Source: Amanita rubescens
Lineage: Eukaryota > Basidiomycota > Agaricomycetes > Agaricales > Amanitaceae
DNA: 64,000 bases
NCBI GenBank assembly: GCA_015039365.1
Contig: WION01000120.1
Location: 62,001 to 126,000 of the forward strand
Direction of reading: 5' to 3'
Made by a program: the position numbers and the translations under genes. Shown one piece after another: positions 61,815 through 64,000 of the stretch. The notes under the pieces were generated by a model, which worked only from the letters and a program-made list of their open reading frames with translations, ran no database searches and was not told where the DNA came from. Positions within the stretch are counted from its first letter, which is position 1. The number at the start of each line of letters is the position of its first letter.

Positions 61815-63527
61815 ATGTCCAGCCACGCTGATTCCCATACTCCTTCGCGCGAAGAGTCATACAACCGTCTATCGGCAATGTCTCTGAATTCCCTTCGCCA
61901 CTATGCCTCCCACTTCCTCGGCCTGCCGTCCACAGATTGCCAAAACAAGCATGATCTTGTTCTGTGGTTTCTCCAGAACTCGTCTCAGCACATTTTAAAC
62001 CTGATCTTGTCGTTTGCGGAATCAAGAGACGTTCGGGATGATCGTACCCGCCGAAAACGTGTTCGTGAGCCTGTCGACGATGACGATTCGGAGAGGGATG
62101 TCGTACGAGTTAGACATGAGCACCAGCCTCCCAATCCGTCCGTGTTCCTTGAGCTTCCGTCAGATGCGGAAATCAAGACCCTGCTACCGTGCTTTCTACG
62201 AATCCACTTCCAATGCGCGTCTTTCCTCTGGCGTTTGTGGTGTATGTGGACGACAGGCCTTTTAGTATTTACGACTCGGATCAATTGCAATGGTTTTCGC
62301 TGCTGCGGATCCCCAACAGACGTCGTTTGGTTCCCTCCGTTCCTCACCCCGCTCATCGCTTGTTCTATGATCTGCTTCTCGAACCGTCTGCCACTCAAAT
62401 GAGGCCTGAGGGGTTTTTTGTGCAAAGTTGTCGTCACTGTGTCGGTGATTTGAAATTGGGCGATTGTAACCTTCCGCTTAGGAGGTCCTTGGCTAACAAC
62501 CTCTGGATCGGGGTGGTTCCCGATGTGTTGAAACGTTTGAGCCTGCCAGAACAGTTACTCGTTGCTCTTGTCTATCCTAGAGTCTTCGTATTCAAATTAT
62601 TTTCAAGACGTTTGAACAATCGTTATCTTGGAGGTGACAATCCTACCCTTCAACGTGCCATGCGTGGTAACGTCTGTAGCTATGACCTTGATACCCCGGG
62701 CATCGCCGACATGATCCAAGGCAACTTGATGCCTCGTCGTCCTTCAGTTCTTGCCTCTGTGATTCAAATCACATTGTTCGGCCAGCGTCATTTGCCGGAG
62801 AACTGGATGCATAACCTCTTTCGCATTCAGTGCCACTATATTTGGGAAGCTCTAGTTTGGTGAAAGGCAAACAATCTGTTTTACAGAGATATTGTCATCT
62901 CTTCAGACAACTTGGACTCCCTTCCCGCCGATGGCGTCCCATCAGAATTAATGATTATTGCTCGTCAAGTGGACAATCTGGACATTGTACGTGAGCAGAA
63001 TGATTCTTATGTACCAGATGAGGATGATGATCCTGGTAATATCCTTTCCTGCTCATCTGTTTTCTTGTTCTCATCGTTGCACAGAGCATGTTGACAGCCT
63101 CCCTGACATCCCTTCTGACTATGACTCGGACCATGATGATGATCCTCCCGATTCCTGTATGGCAAGCCTCCCTTCCCTCAATCATCTATTTTCAATAACC
63201 CCCGCTCCAGTGCATCCAGAAGTCTTTCCTATTCAGATATCAGGTGCAATCGATACAGATCTGACATCTATATCTGCTTCTGAGCTCTTGCGGAATGGTC
63301 TATCCAACATGTGCTCTAATTCACGAGAACCCCCCTATGCAGTCCGGCACGGAATGCGGCCGGTCTCAGACTTTCCCAGTCGCGAACAGGAACTCGATGC
63401 TCGCCGTCCGTTACCCCTCATCATTTGTTCGAGAGAGCGTTTCCTTGCCTGTTCCCGTACGGAGATGGGGGGTTTGGAATCTCGATGGTGCCTCCATTAT
63501 CATGTTGTTGTTTACCGTTTACGATGA
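61815..63527 (+). pseudogene. Truncated Helitron (N-terminal part of the Rep-helicase ORF)
   Basis: Frames from 61815 resemble the N-terminal region of fungal Helitron proteins: FYESTSNARLSSGVCGVCGR (a Cys-rich motif), FFVQSCRHCVGDLKLGDC, SLANNLWIGVVPDVLKRLSL, LVALVYPRVFVFKL, MIQGNLMPRRPSVLASVIQ, and later DARRPLPLI and MGGLESRW. Frameshifts near 62180 and 62250 and a stop at about 62861 (WEALVW then TGA) break it. One 50-bp intron-like gap lies at 63035-63086. The coding region ends near 63530 and lacks the Rep catalytic and helicase domains, so it is a dead fragment. Confidence 0.75.
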
Positions 63528-63767
63528 AGTCCTGGTCGAAAGTCAAACACGGGGTTCTCTTCACGTACATGTCTTGAGTTGCGATCCAAGCTAAAGCTTA
63601 GTGTATAAACTTCATTGTAATTATTGTCCTGAAAGGAAGAGAGGCTCGTAATTAAAGGCAAGCAAGGTTGCTGCCGACGCAGGCGGCGCTCCCGAGTGGT
63701 AGAACGCCGGCATCGCGTGACGCAAACGAGGCAAAACAACTGGAAGCTGATACTCTCGCCTGCAACA

Positions 63768-64000
63768 ATGCAGGAAAACATCACGCCAATGAACCAACAG
63801 ACGCTTCCAGCTCCAAATCAAGCGATAGAATCGCCGTCGCAGCCAGCCGACATCCGGAGCGCATACCCATACCTCAAAACCGCTCTCTCTTTTCTCTTCG
63901 CAACCACGCTTGGATTATACCGTATTTTATACAATTTCGTTTTCAAAATCGCAAAACCTGTCATTCTCTTATCGCCTCTCCCCATCATCCTCTACATCCT
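63768..64000 (+). CDS. Membrane protein, N-terminal part (continues beyond window)
   Basis: ATG at 63768 opens a frame that runs to the window end. About 40 polar residues (QTLPAPNQAIESPSQPAD) precede two hydrophobic segments, LKTALSFLFATTLGLYRIL and KPVILLSPLPIILYIL. A multi-pass membrane protein is likely. The family cannot be named from 77 residues. Confidence 0.5.
   Translation, partial: MQENITPMNQQTLPAPNQAIESPSQPADIRSAYPYLKTALSFLFATTLGLYRILYNFVFKIAKPVILLSPLPIILYI

Overview
The window reads as nuclear DNA of a basidiomycete fungus, probably an Agaricomycete. The evidence is the many 46-60 bp GT-AG introns that rejoin reading frames exactly, Crinkler-type genes with fungal architecture, a sacsin-like/BTB paralogue family, a self-priming Tf1/sushi-type chromovirus, Helitron debris and a fungal TFIIIC subunit. 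All gene models were spliced by eye from paralogue comparison and frame continuity. No search was run.

Layout. 1-14.7 kb: two tandem, very similar giant genes, each with two GHKL/HSP90-type ATPase modules and a C-terminal BTB-like domain (copy A cut by the window edge, copy B complete at 2604 aa). 14.7-22.9 kb: two Crinkler (CRN) genes in a duplicated block. They share a header and upstream DNA but carry unrelated C-terminal P-loop/nuclease-like cargoes, and the second has an in-frame stop. Sacsin fragments lie around them. 23.4-25 kb: decayed mitochondrial-carrier and APH-kinase-like pseudogenes. 25.4-36.5 kb: a P-loop GTPase gene whose interior seems to be encoded by 48 exons of one codon each, spaced by intron-sized units of 49-76 bp. 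An intact LTR retrotransposon (29.4-35.7 kb, apparently identical LTRs, 5-bp target duplication) sits inside one of these mini-introns. 38.7-55.2 kb: two more sacsin-like copies, head to head. Copy C (minus) is open but lacks the BTB end; copy D (plus) is broken by frameshifts in its large 3' exon. 55.6-64 kb: a second carrier fragment, a Myb/SANT-like gene, a TFIIIC triple-barrel gene, an unrecognised five-exon gene, a truncated Helitron with repeats around it, and the start of a membrane protein.

The most unusual feature is the array of one-codon exons. If spliced as read, about 60 exons give a 461-codon frame that closes exactly (one 5-nt candidate exon must be skipped). Removing the retrotransposon restores an intron of normal size (57 bp). 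The whole transcription unit is almost free of CpG, unlike the inserted element and the flanks, which suggests past cytosine methylation.

The sacsin/BTB and CRN families show tandem duplication, domain loss, pseudogenisation and header/cargo exchange, typical of a fast-evolving accessory region. Nothing in the sequence proves a pathway joining them.
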